Of a stretch of 64,000 bases of DNA, positions 24,372 to 32,087 are shown in pieces. This stretch comes from Azospirillum tabaci (lineage in GTDB: Bacteria; Pseudomonadota; Alphaproteobacteria; Azospirillales; Azospirillaceae): the NCBI RefSeq assembly GCF_014596085.1, contig NZ_JACCJY010000005.1:1-64000 (forward strand). Direction: 5' to 3'. Position numbers and translations under genes: made by a program. Each line of letters begins with the position of its first letter. Position 1 is the first letter of the stretch. The notes under the pieces were generated by a model. It was given only the letters and a program-made list of their open reading frames with translations. It had not been told where the DNA came from and did no database searches.

Positions 24372-25079
24372 CAGATAGGCCCGGCGCACCGCCTCGTCCT
24401 CCAGCAATGTCCGCATCGGGCCTTCGAAGCGGATCTGCCCCTTTTCGATGACGCTCGCCCGGTCGGCGACCGCGGCGGCGAAGGCGAGATTCTGTTCGGA
24501 CAGGAGGATCGACAGCCCTTCCGCCTTCAGCGCGCGCAGGGCGTCGGCCATCTGCTGCACGATGCGCGGGGCCAGCCCCTCCGACGGCTCGTCGAGCAGC
24601 AGGAGCGACGGGTTGCCCATCAGCGTGCGGGCGAGCGTCAGCATCTGCTGCTCGCCGCCGCTCATCCGCCCGCCGCGGCGCCCCCGCATCTCGGCAAGGT
24701 TGGGGAAAAGGCCATAGAGCCGCTCCGGCGTCCAGTGTGGGGCGCCATCGCGGGGCGGCTGGCGGCCGACCTCCAAATTCTCCTCCACCGTCAGGTCGGT
24801 GAAGACACGCCGGTCCTCCGGCACATAGCCGAGGCCGAGGCGCGCGATGCGGTGCGGCGGCAGGGCGGAGACGTCGCGCCCGTCGAAGGCCACCGCGCCG
24901 GAACGCCGGTCGAGCAGGCCCATGATCGCCCTCATGGTCGTCGTCTTGCCGGCGCCGTTGCGGCCCATCAGGGCGACCACCTCGCCCCGGCCCACCGCCA
25001 GATCGACGCCGGTCAGGATGTGGGCGCGCCCATACCAGGCCTGAAGGCCGCGAACGCTCAGAAGGGGTTGGGCGGTCAC
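24363..25079 (-). CDS. livF: Branched-chain amino-acid-type ABC ATPase LivF
   Basis: A 238-residue ATPase of the HAAT class. Walker A GRNGAGKTT at ~38-46, YVPEDRRVFTDLTVEENLEVG, signature MSGGEQQ (~140), Walker B LLLLDEPSEGLAP, H-loop LLSEQNLAFA. All catalytic residues present. Its ATG overlaps the livG stop by 4 bp (ATGA), so the two are translationally coupled. It is the last gene of a minus-strand operon binding protein - fused permease - LivG - LivF. HAAT systems carry branched-chain or other amino acids, amides or urea; the ligand here is not fixed by sequence. Confidence 0.92.
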   Translation of the reverse strand: MTAQPLLSVRGLQAWYGRAHILTGVDLAVGRGEVVALMGRNGAGKTTTMRAIMGLLDRRSGAVAFDGRDVSALPPHRIARLGLGYVPEDRRVFTDLTVEENLEVGRQPPRDGAPHWTPERLYGLFPNLAEMRGRRGGRMSGGEQQMLTLARTLMGNPSLLLLDEPSEGLAPRIVQQMADALRALKAEGLSILLSEQNLAFAAAVADRASVIEKGQIRFEGPMRTLLEDEAVRRAYLAV

Positions 25080-25822
25080 GCGGCGCCTCCCAGATAGACG
25101 GCCTGCACGCGCGGGTCGGCGCGCACGGCGTCGGGCGTGCCTTCGGCGATCAACTGGCCGCGGTCGAGCACGATGATCCGCGTGGCGTGGCCGAAAACGA
25201 CGTCCATGTCATGCTCCGTGAACAGAATGGCGAGGCCGCGCTCGCGGACGAGGGAGGAGGTCAGGGCCATCAGCTCCTGCCGCTCGCCGGGGGCCATGCC
25301 GGCGGTTGGCTCGTCCATCAGCAGCAGCTTCGGGGCGCCGGCCAGCGCCATGGCGAGTTCGACGCGCTTGAGGTCGCCATAGGCCAGCACGCCGCAGGGC
25401 CGCTCCGCCTGGGCGCCCATGCCGACGCGCTCCAGCAGGGCCATCGCCTCGTCCCGGAACCCGGCCGCCGCCGGGGTCCACAGCCCGAACAGGCGCTTGT
25501 GGACGGACAGCAGGACCATCTGCACGTTCTCGCGCACCGTCATCGAGGCGAAGGTGGCGGTGATCTGGAAGGTGCGGCCGACGCCCATCCGCCAGATGCG
25601 GCGCGGCGGCAGGCCGACGATGTCCACCCCGTCGAGCCGCACCGTCCCCGCGTCGGGCCGCAGCTGGCCGTTCAGCAGGTTGAAGCAGGTCGTCTTGCCG
25701 GCACCGTTCGGGCCGATCAGCGCCAGCACCTCCCCGGCGTCCAGCGCGAAGGACACGCCACGCACGGCCTGTACGCCGCCGAAGGCGCGCTGGAGATTCT
25801 CCACGGCGAGGCGGCGGCTCAT
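25076..25822 (-). CDS. livG: Branched-chain amino-acid-type ABC ATPase LivG
   Basis: A 248-residue ATPase. Walker A GPNGAGKTT at ~37-45, Q-loop GRTFQITATFASMTVRENVQM, a degenerate signature LAYGDLKR where LSGGQ is usual, Walker B LLLMDEPTAGMAP, H-loop LFTEHDMD. The degenerate signature is common in LivG-type subunits. ATG 25822 overlaps the permease stop by 4 bp, and its own stop overlaps livF by 4 bp. It works with LivF beneath the fused LivHM permease. Confidence 0.92.
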   Translation of the reverse strand: MSRRLAVENLQRAFGGVQAVRGVSFALDAGEVLALIGPNGAGKTTCFNLLNGQLRPDAGTVRLDGVDIVGLPPRRIWRMGVGRTFQITATFASMTVRENVQMVLLSVHKRLFGLWTPAAAGFRDEAMALLERVGMGAQAERPCGVLAYGDLKRVELAMALAGAPKLLLMDEPTAGMAPGERQELMALTSSLVRERGLAILFTEHDMDVVFGHATRIIVLDRGQLIAEGTPDAVRADPRVQAVYLGGAA

Positions 25823-27660
25823 GCGTCCCTCCCGCGGGTCCACAGGTCGCGGACGAAGCCGGCGACGCCCTTGGGGAAGGCGAGAACCAGCACCAGGATG
25901 ATGGTGCCCAGGACCAGCCGCCACCAGTCGGTCCGGCTCATCGCCTCGGTCTCCAGCAGGTGGAACAGCGCCGCACCCACCACCGGGCCGCTCAGCGTCT
26001 GGATGCCGCCCATCAGCACCATGACCAGCGCGTCCACCGACACCGGAACGGCCATCAGGGTGGGGAAGACGCTGCCCTTGGAAAAGGCGTAGAGTCCGCC
26101 GGCCAGCCCGGCGGCGGACCCGGCTAGGGCGAAGCTCAGCCACTGGTGCCGGCGCACGTCGATGCCGACCGATTCGGCGCGCAGCGCGGAATCGCGCCCG
26201 GCGCGCAGCGTGTAGCCGAAGGGCGCGAAGGCGGCGCGGCGCAGCAGAAGCAGCGCGCCGCCGGCCAGCGCCAACGTCAGCCAGAAATAGGCCGCCTTGC
26301 CCGCCGCCCAGTCCGCCGGCCAGACGCCGAGGATGCCGTTGTCGCCTCCGGTGAAGCCGTACCACTGGAAGGTCACCGACCAGACGATCTGCGCGAAGGC
26401 CAGGGTGAGCATGGCGAAATACAGCCCCGACCGCCGCACGCAGAACCAGCCCGCGGCCAGCGCCCCCAGCCCGGCGACCAGCGGGGCGGCGGCCAACGCC
26501 AGCGGCATGGGGGCGGCCAGATGCTTGACCAGCAGGGCCGCGCCGTACGCTCCAAGCCCGAAATAGGCGGCGTGCCCGAAGGAGACGAGGCCGCCCAACC
26601 CGATCAGCAGATGCAGGCTGGCCGCCAGCAGCGCCAGGATCACCACCTCGGTCAGCACGATCAGCGCGTAGTCGCCGGCGACCAGCGGCACCGCCGCCAG
26701 CAGGGCGAGCAGCAGGGCGGGTGCCCAGCGCACGGCGCCGGCCGCGGCGATCAGCGGCGGGCCGGGGCTGGCGGCGGTGGGCGGCGCGTCCTCCGCGCGG
26801 CCGAGCAGGCCGTACGGGCGGATGACCAGCACCACCGCCATGAACAGGAAGACCAGGACCAGCGTGATCTGCGGGAAGACCAGGATGCCGAAGGCCTGCA
26901 GCTGCCCGATCAGCAGGGAGGCGACGAAGGCGCCGGTCAGGCTGCCCATGCCGCCGACCACGACGACGACGAACGCCTCGACCACGATGGCCATGTCCAT
27001 GTGCAGGTTCACCGCCTCGCGCGGCACCTGAAGCGCGCCGCCGAGCCCGGCCAGCGCCGATCCCAGGAACAGCACCCCGGTGAACAGCCGCGCCGGATCG
27101 ACGCCAAGCGCCGAGGCCATGTCGCGGTCCTGTGTCGCCGCGCGGACCAGCGTGCCCCAGCGCGTGCGGTTGAACAGCAGCCAGAGCAGGCCCAGCACCA
27201 GCGGCCCCAGCCCGATCAGCACGAGGTCGTAGAGCGGGAAGGGCTGGTCGAGGATGTCCACGGAGCCGCGCAGGCCCGGCGCCCGCCGGCCCAGCAGATC
27301 CTCCGATCCCCAGATCCAGGAGGCGGCGTCCTGCACCACCAGCACCACGCCGAAGGTGGCGAGAAGCTGGAACAGTTCCGGCGAGCGGTAGAGGCGGCGC
27401 AACAGCCCCACCTCCATCAGCGCGCCGAGCAACCCGACCGCCAGCGCGGCGACGGCCACCGCACCCCAGAAGCCCAGCGGCGTGCTGCCCCAGCGCTCCA
27501 CCAGCGACCAGCCGAGGTAGGCGCCCAGCATGTAGAAGGAGCCGTGCGCGAAATTCACGATCCGCGTCACGCCGAACACGATGGTCAGCCCGGACGACAC
27601 CAGGAACAGCGTCGCCGCCGTGGCGAGGCCGCTGAGGAATTGCACGAGGTAGAAGGACAT
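25819..27660 (-). CDS. Fused LivH-LivM ABC permease
   Basis: A 613-residue inner-membrane protein joining two permeases usually encoded separately. Residues 1 to ~290 are LivH-like (SGLTIVFGVTRIVNFAHGSFYMLGAY, EAFVVVVVGGMGSLTGAFVASLLIG). A short hydrophilic linker near 290-303 (GRAEDAPPTAASPGPP) leads to a LivM-like half (SLHLLIGLGGLVSFGHAAYFGLGAYG, FTGGDNGILGVWP, VDALVMVLMGGIQTLSGPVVGAALF). There is no stop or frameshift between halves. It is 4-bp overlapped with livG. One polypeptide would supply both channel halves in 1:1 ratio. Confidence 0.92.
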   Translation of the reverse strand: MSFYLVQFLSGLATAATLFLVSSGLTIVFGVTRIVNFAHGSFYMLGAYLGWSLVERWGSTPLGFWGAVAVAALAVGLLGALMEVGLLRRLYRSPELFQLLATFGVVLVVQDAASWIWGSEDLLGRRAPGLRGSVDILDQPFPLYDLVLIGLGPLVLGLLWLLFNRTRWGTLVRAATQDRDMASALGVDPARLFTGVLFLGSALAGLGGALQVPREAVNLHMDMAIVVEAFVVVVVGGMGSLTGAFVASLLIGQLQAFGILVFPQITLVLVFLFMAVVLVIRPYGLLGRAEDAPPTAASPGPPLIAAAGAVRWAPALLLALLAAVPLVAGDYALIVLTEVVILALLAASLHLLIGLGGLVSFGHAAYFGLGAYGAALLVKHLAAPMPLALAAAPLVAGLGALAAGWFCVRRSGLYFAMLTLAFAQIVWSVTFQWYGFTGGDNGILGVWPADWAAGKAAYFWLTLALAGGALLLLRRAAFAPFGYTLRAGRDSALRAESVGIDVRRHQWLSFALAGSAAGLAGGLYAFSKGSVFPTLMAVPVSVDALVMVLMGGIQTLSGPVVGAALFHLLETEAMSRTDWWRLVLGTIILVLVLAFPKGVAGFVRDLWTRGRDA

Positions 27661-27694
27661 CGGCTCTTTCGGCGGGTTCAGCGGAAGCGAGGGC

Positions 27695-27809
27695 TTGCCC
27701 CCTCCCTAACCCTCCCCGCCTTCGGCGAGGGAGGGGACTAAATCTCCCTCTCCTGCGAAGCGGGGGAGGGAAGGGGCCCGCGGCGCAGCCGTGGGAAGGG
27801 TGGGGGCAA
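27695..27809. repeat. Palindromic repeat, class 2, copy F
   Basis: TTGCCCCCTCCCTAACCCTC left end and GGGTGGGGGCAA right end, with inner CCCTCCC / GGGAGGG arms. It lies between the binding-protein gene and the fused permease gene of the liv-type operon, the same relative position as copy D between urtA and urtB. Confidence 0.8.
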
Positions 27810-27828
27810 GACGCCCTTACTCCGCCCC

Positions 27829-29058
27829 TTACTCTGGGCGCATCTTGCGGACGGCCTCGTCGGACGGCAGATAGTCCGCGCCGTCGGCATAGCGCCAGCC
27901 GGTCATCACGCCCTGGCCGTTCTTCACCGTGGTCTTGCCGACATAGGCGCCCATCGTCGCCTGATGGTCGAGCGCGCGGAAGGCGATCGGGCCGAAGGGG
28001 CTGGACAGGGCCAGCCCCGACAGCGCGTCCACGACCTTCTCCGGATCGGTGGAACCGGCCTTCTCAACGGCGGCGGCGATGGCCTTGAAGGTGGCGTAGC
28101 CGACGACCGAGCCCTGGCGCGGCGGCTCGTTGAAGCGCTTCAGATAGGCCTCGCGGAAGGCCTTGTGCTCCGGCGTGTCGATCTGCTCCTGCGGGTAGCC
28201 GGTGACGATCCAGCCTTCCGGCGCCTCGTCCTTCATCGGGTCGAGATATTCCGGCTCGCCGGTCAGCAGGCTGACGACGGTGCGGTTGCGGAACAGGCCG
28301 CGGCCCTCGCCCTCGCGCACGAACTTGGCGAGGTCGGCGCCGAAGGTGACGTTGAAGATGGCGTCGGGCTTCGCCGCGGCGAGAGCCTGCACGGTCGGTC
28401 CGGCCTCCAGCTTGCCCTGGGCGGGCCACTGCTCGGTCACGAACTCCACGTCCGGGCGTTTTTCCGACAGGAGCTGGCGGAACCACTGCACCGCCGACTG
28501 GCCGTATTCGTAGTTGGGGGCGACGGTGGCCCAGCGCTTGGCCGGCAGCTTCGCCGCCTCCTCCACCAGCATGGCCGCCTGCATGTAGGTGCTGGGGCGC
28601 AGGCGGAAGGTGTAGCGGTTGCCCTTGGTCCAGGTGATGGCGTCGGTCAGCGGCTCCGCCGCCACGAAGGGCACCCTGTTGCGCGCGGCGAAGTCGGCCA
28701 CGGCCAGCCCGACGTGGGAGAAGTAGGTGCCGGCCAGCAGCTCGACCTTCTCGTTCGACAGCAGCTCCTGCGCGACGCGCACGGCGTCGTCCGGCTTGCC
28801 GGCGTCGTCGCGGGAGACGACCTCCAGCTTGCGCCCGCCGAGCAGGCCGCCCGCCGCGTTCACCTCCTCGACTGCGAGCTGCCAGCCCTGGCGGTAGGGG
28901 ATCGTGAAGGCCGGCAGGCCGGTGTAGCTGTTGATCTCGCCGACGCGAATCGGCTGTCCGCCCGATTGCGCCTGGGCGGCGGGCATCGGCGCGGCGATCC
29001 AAAAGGCGGCGGCGAGGGCGGCGGCGCCCGGCGCAAGCAGGAGATGGCGGCGGTTCAT
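27829..29058 (-). CDS. HAAT-class ABC substrate-binding protein (LivK-like)
   Basis: A 409-residue periplasmic binding protein. Signal peptide about 1-30 (MNRRHLLLAPGAAALAAAFW...AAQAQ), with an arginine pair near the N-terminus. Mature start IRVGEINSYTGLPAFTIPYRQGWQLAVEEVNAAGGLLG is the family fold. The ligand is uncertain; similarity in layout is to amide/urea or aromatic-compound-type as well as branched-chain binding proteins. It is the first structural gene of the operon and is preceded by a palindromic operator at 29093-29134 and a MarR gene. ATG 29058 has only a weak GGGAT ribosome site. Confidence 0.9.
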   Translation of the reverse strand: MNRRHLLLAPGAAALAAAFWIAAPMPAAQAQSGGQPIRVGEINSYTGLPAFTIPYRQGWQLAVEEVNAAGGLLGGRKLEVVSRDDAGKPDDAVRVAQELLSNEKVELLAGTYFSHVGLAVADFAARNRVPFVAAEPLTDAITWTKGNRYTFRLRPSTYMQAAMLVEEAAKLPAKRWATVAPNYEYGQSAVQWFRQLLSEKRPDVEFVTEQWPAQGKLEAGPTVQALAAAKPDAIFNVTFGADLAKFVREGEGRGLFRNRTVVSLLTGEPEYLDPMKDEAPEGWIVTGYPQEQIDTPEHKAFREAYLKRFNEPPRQGSVVGYATFKAIAAAVEKAGSTDPEKVVDALSGLALSSPFGPIAFRALDHQATMGAYVGKTTVKNGQGVMTGWRYADGADYLPSDEAVRKMRPE

Positions 29059-29092
29059 GGTCGGCGGTATCCCGGCGCGGTTGGCGGCTGCG

Positions 29093-29134
29093 TGAACGCA
29101 TGGAACGGCAGCGTGAACGCAATGTCTGCGTTCA
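29093..29134. promoter_or_regulatory. Operator with three TGAACGCA half-sites
   Basis: TGAACGCA at 29093-29100 and 29114-29121, and its inverse TGCGTTCA at 29127-29134. The last two form a perfect 8-bp palindrome with 5-bp spacer; the first two are 21 bp apart, two helical turns. Located 35-76 bp before the binding-protein gene, downstream of marR. Probable binding site of the adjacent MarR or another regulator. Confidence 0.6.
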
Positions 29135-29176
29135 TAGCAAACCCACCGCAAAAGTCACCGTTCCGTTGCGCCGCAC

Positions 29177-29221
29177 CAGGCCGGTTCTCTTCAGGCCGGT
29201 TCTCATCAGGCCGGTTTTCCG
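29177..29221. repeat. 15-bp tandem repeat, three units
   Basis: CAGGCCGGTTCTCTT, CAGGCCGGTTCTCAT and CAGGCCGGTTTTCCG in direct tandem, between the marR stop and the liv-type operator. Confidence 0.75.
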
Positions 29222-29246
29222 CGTGCCGGTGCCGGACGCGCCGGCC

Positions 29247-29687
29247 TCACATCAGGCGGGAGAGAAGCATGAGGAACGTCGCCTGCTCTTCCGGGGTCAG
29301 CGGGTCCAACGTGCGGTGATGCGCCCGGGTGGCGTTCTCCAGCAGCGTGCTGACCAGCGAATGGCCGGCGCGGGTCAGGCTGACGCTGGTGCGGCGCCGG
29401 TCCTGCGGGTCCGGCTGGCGCTCCACCAGCTTGCGCTCCACAAGGCGCAGGATCACCCCCTGGGTGGTCGCCGGATCCATGTAGGTCAGCCGGCCGAGCT
29501 GGTTCTGCGACAGCGACCCTTCGGTCCGCAGCGTGACCAGGGCGCCCCACTGGGTGGGGGTGAGCTGGGAGCCGCCGATCATGTCCATGAAGATGGAGGA
29601 CGCGCGCTGATGGGCCCGGCGAAGGCGATAGTGCACCTGCCCGGTCAGCAGGTAATCGTCGGTCGGAGGATGGGCGATGTGATCCAT
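29247..29687 (-). CDS. MarR family transcriptional regulator
   Basis: A 146-residue winged-helix regulator. Helix-turn-helix SLSQNQLGRLTYMDPATTQGVILRLVERKLV (~64-94) followed by the wing RQPDPQDRRRTSVSLTRAG, diagnostic of MarR. The start is set at ATG 29687 (MDHIAHPP), giving usual family length; a TTG at 29801 would add 38 residues of low-quality sequence, but no strong ribosome site supports either. It precedes the ABC operon on the same strand, 189 bp upstream, and probably controls it through the TGAACGCA palindrome. The palindrome at 29774 may be an autoregulatory site. Confidence 0.88.
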   Translation of the reverse strand: MDHIAHPPTDDYLLTGQVHYRLRRAHQRASSIFMDMIGGSQLTPTQWGALVTLRTEGSLSQNQLGRLTYMDPATTQGVILRLVERKLVERQPDPQDRRRTSVSLTRAGHSLVSTLLENATRAHHRTLDPLTPEEQATFLMLLSRLM

Positions 29688-30022
29688 GGGCGCACACGAG
29701 CGTTGCGGAGCCGGACCGTTTCCGGTCGCGGCGGGTGTCGGCTGAACACCGTGCGACAGGTTCGGCACCGATCCCTGGGAATGTTCCCAGGCTTGCGCCA
29801 AATGCAGCAGGCTTCGCTTTGAAGCCTAGGGATGGAAGTCGCAATAGGCAACGCTCGCTGCTGCGGCATAGAGCCACAGTCTAAGGCCCTTTACTATTTA
29901 ACATGCAAAGCACTCGCGAACGAAGATGAGTCGCGCGTTTCAGGAATCTTTCCGGGGGACTGGGGCGCAATCTGCATATGCGGGTGTGTTGTGGTCGTGT
30001 CGGTGGGTTGCCCATAAATCAA
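29688..30022. other. Non-coding stretch upstream of marR
   Basis: About 335 bp without a supported gene. It contains the marR upstream palindrome (29774-29791) and an AT-richer part (29880-30030) ending in the small inverted repeat CCATAA-N5-TTATGG at 30012-30028 over the stop of the proline-rich gene. Open frames here lack ribosome sites and family resemblance. Confidence 0.5.
29774..29791. promoter_or_regulatory. Palindrome upstream of marR
   Basis: CCTGGGAA-TG-TTCCCAGG, a perfect 8-bp inverted repeat, about 90 bp before the chosen marR start. Possible operator; it differs from the TGAACGCA sites. Confidence 0.45.
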
Positions 30023-30199
30023 TTATGGATTTTGTTTCGGCGGGTAAGTGTTCGGCGGCGGAGTCCTTTCGCGGTCCGACTTCGGAAGGTCGCCGTCCGG
30101 CGGCGGAACACTCCCGGGTGTGTAGGGCGGCATCACGACGTCGTCGACAGGGTGGCGGGGCGATTTGGGCGGCGGGGGAGTGGTCAGGGGTTTGGTCAT
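30023..30199 (-). CDS. Hypothetical proline-rich 58-aa protein
   Basis: Starts MTKPLTTPPPPKSPRHPVDD at ATG 30199 with GAGGAAG 8 nt upstream, and ends at TAA 30023. About a third of the residues are proline, with Thr, Lys and Asp; no membrane segment or known domain. The ribosome site is the main support. The frame continues upstream of the ATG but that part reads as non-coding. Could be a small disordered cytoplasmic protein or spurious. Confidence 0.5.
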   Translation of the reverse strand: MTKPLTTPPPPKSPRHPVDDVVMPPYTPGSVPPPDGDLPKSDRERTPPPNTYPPKQNP

Positions 30200-30552
30200 G
30201 CTCGGGGCTTCCTCGAAAATCCGGTTGGCGCGGCTCCGGGCCGCCTTGGGTGAACGGTTGCCAACGATGGCTGGTTCCCGAGGGCGTGGCGCGTGCGCTT
30301 GGTGGTCGTATGACCTTAGCTCTAATGACGCGGGCGTATGGCAATAGTGCGCCCGTCCGACGCAAGTCTTGTTGCGCCAACAACACAGGCGCGGGCAAAA
30401 ACCACGGCTGAACGGCTTCACTGTTGCATGGACATCACGCCATGAGTTGTCTTTGCAGCGACTGTCCGCTTCTCCCGGAGCGGCGAATGCACATTCCAAG
30501 GCCATTCGGCCGCCCGATACGAGCCACTGATTTCAGCCTTGCGCGGTGACCC
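30200..30552. other. Intergenic region upstream of the outer-membrane barrel gene
   Basis: About 350 bp between the divergent proline-rich gene and the beta-barrel gene. No clear -35/-10 pair, RNA or repeat was recognised; it presumably carries both promoters. Confidence 0.4.
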
Positions 30553-31857
30553 ATGAAGCCCAGCTCCCTGTCCTTCCTCGCCCTCGCGCTCGCGTCCACC
30601 GTGCTGACGGCGCTGCCCGCGGCCACACCGGTGAGCGCCCAGGAACTGCAGCCCGGTGAAACCGTGCTGGAGCGCCGCCGTCCGGAGGTCGAACAGCTCG
30701 GCATCCGCGCCGGATCGTTCCGTATCCTGCCGCGCATCGAGACCGGCCTGACCTATGAAAGCAACGTCTTCGCGACCGAGAACAACACCCGCGACGACTT
30801 CATCTGGGTCACCCAGCCGCGCGTCGACGTGCGTTCGGATTTCAACAACCATGCCCTGAACTTCTCGGCCTCCGGCAACATCGGCCGCTTCTTCGATTAC
30901 TCGTCGGAGAACTACGCCGATTACCGGGCGCAGGTGGACGGCCGCTACGACATCACCCGCGACTCGTCGGTCAGCGGCCTGCTGTTCAGCCGCCGCGACC
31001 ACGAGGGGCGGTCCGACCCGAACTTCGACGTGTCGCTGGCCACCGGCACCGTGGTGCCGCGCTTTGCGGAGCCGGTGAACTACTTCACCCACGGCGGCGA
31101 GGCGTCGTTCAACCAGCGCTTCAACCGCGTGCGCGTCCGCCTGACCGGCGGCGCCCAGTACACCTCCTACCAGGACGCCGAGCTGAGCAACGGGCGGACG
31201 GAGTCGCAGGAGGACCGCGACCGCTGGAGCTACACGGGCACCGCCCGCGTCGGCTACGAGTTCATCCAGGGCTACGAGGCCTTCGTCCAGGGCTCCTACA
31301 ACTGGACTAATTATCGGCTGAGCCAGGACTTCGGCGGCGTCAACCGCGACTCGGACGGCTACGAGGTCGTCGGCGGCCTGTCCACCGACCTGACCGGCCT
31401 GATCAACGGCGAGATCTATGCCGGCTATCTGAGCCGGACCTACGACGATCCGACGCTGAAGGACTTCGGCGGTCTGGCCGTAGGCGGCCGGCTGAACTGG
31501 TCGGTGACCCAGCTCACCTCGGTCACCGGTTCGCTCAGCCGTCAGGTCCGGGAATCGACCTACGCCCGCGGCAGCCAGGTCGCGTCGAGCTACAACCGCA
31601 CCGTCGCCGCCATCGGCGTGGATCACGAGCTTCTGCGCACCCTGCTGCTGAACGCCCGCGTCCAATGGCGCCAGGACGACTTCAACGGCGTGGACCGCAC
31701 CGACGACGTCTACACGCTGGGCGCCGGCGCCAGCTACCAGCTCAGCCGCTATGTCTTCGTGAATGGCGGTTATACTTACGAAAAGCGTAACTCGAACCTC
31801 AGTGGTTTCGATTACTCCGACAATCTGGTCTATCTGCGCGTCGGCGCTCAGATGTAA
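30553..31857 (+). CDS. Outer-membrane beta-barrel protein (BBP2-like)
   Basis: A 434-residue protein. Signal peptide about 1-31 (ending TPVSAQ), then an ~25-residue charged linker and from ~50 onward alternating aromatic/polar strands typical of an outer-membrane barrel (GLTYESNVFAT, HALNFSASGNIGRFFDY, GYEAFVQGSYNWTNYRLS), ending NLVYLRVGAQM with a hydrophobic last strand for BAM recognition. It resembles putative beta-barrel porin 2 proteins found in exopolysaccharide export loci. The Wza-like lipoprotein gene follows 230 bp later on the same strand, after a terminator, so both probably serve polysaccharide secretion. Confidence 0.82.
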   Translation: MKPSSLSFLALALASTVLTALPAATPVSAQELQPGETVLERRRPEVEQLGIRAGSFRILPRIETGLTYESNVFATENNTRDDFIWVTQPRVDVRSDFNNHALNFSASGNIGRFFDYSSENYADYRAQVDGRYDITRDSSVSGLLFSRRDHEGRSDPNFDVSLATGTVVPRFAEPVNYFTHGGEASFNQRFNRVRVRLTGGAQYTSYQDAELSNGRTESQEDRDRWSYTGTARVGYEFIQGYEAFVQGSYNWTNYRLSQDFGGVNRDSDGYEVVGGLSTDLTGLINGEIYAGYLSRTYDDPTLKDFGGLAVGGRLNWSVTQLTSVTGSLSRQVRESTYARGSQVASSYNRTVAAIGVDHELLRTLLLNARVQWRQDDFNGVDRTDDVYTLGAGASYQLSRYVFVNGGYTYEKRNSNLSGFDYSDNLVYLRVGAQM

Positions 31858-31880
31858 TCGGGTCGTTCAAGGGATACGGA

Positions 31881-31913
31881 AGGGGCGTCCATCCGCCGAT
31901 GGACGCCCCTTTT
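31881..31913 (+). terminator. Rho-independent terminator after barrel gene
   Basis: Perfect 13-bp stem AGGGGCGTCCATC / GATGGACGCCCCT, loop CGCC, followed by TTT. Confidence 0.85.
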
Positions 31914-32087
31914 GCATTTCCGCCTATACGGTGACGCGAATCCTTTTCCTCCGTTGGCGTTACTTCCTCTCCACTTTTTCCCAAGCGCGTGCGAGTTGCT
32001 AGTCTCCCTCCGTGACCGCTCAGGGTTCGGCCGTTCCGTCCGCGGACGGCTGGCCCGATGTCCTCACGAGCCATGGAAGGGTAAGGG

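Noticed and set aside
650..27809. Palindromic repeats considered as a CRISPR array or IS elements
   Set aside because: Copies are kilobases apart, have no regular spacers and carry no transposase.
29177..29221. The 15-bp tandem units considered as a CRISPR
   Set aside because: Units are directly adjacent without spacers and only three in number.
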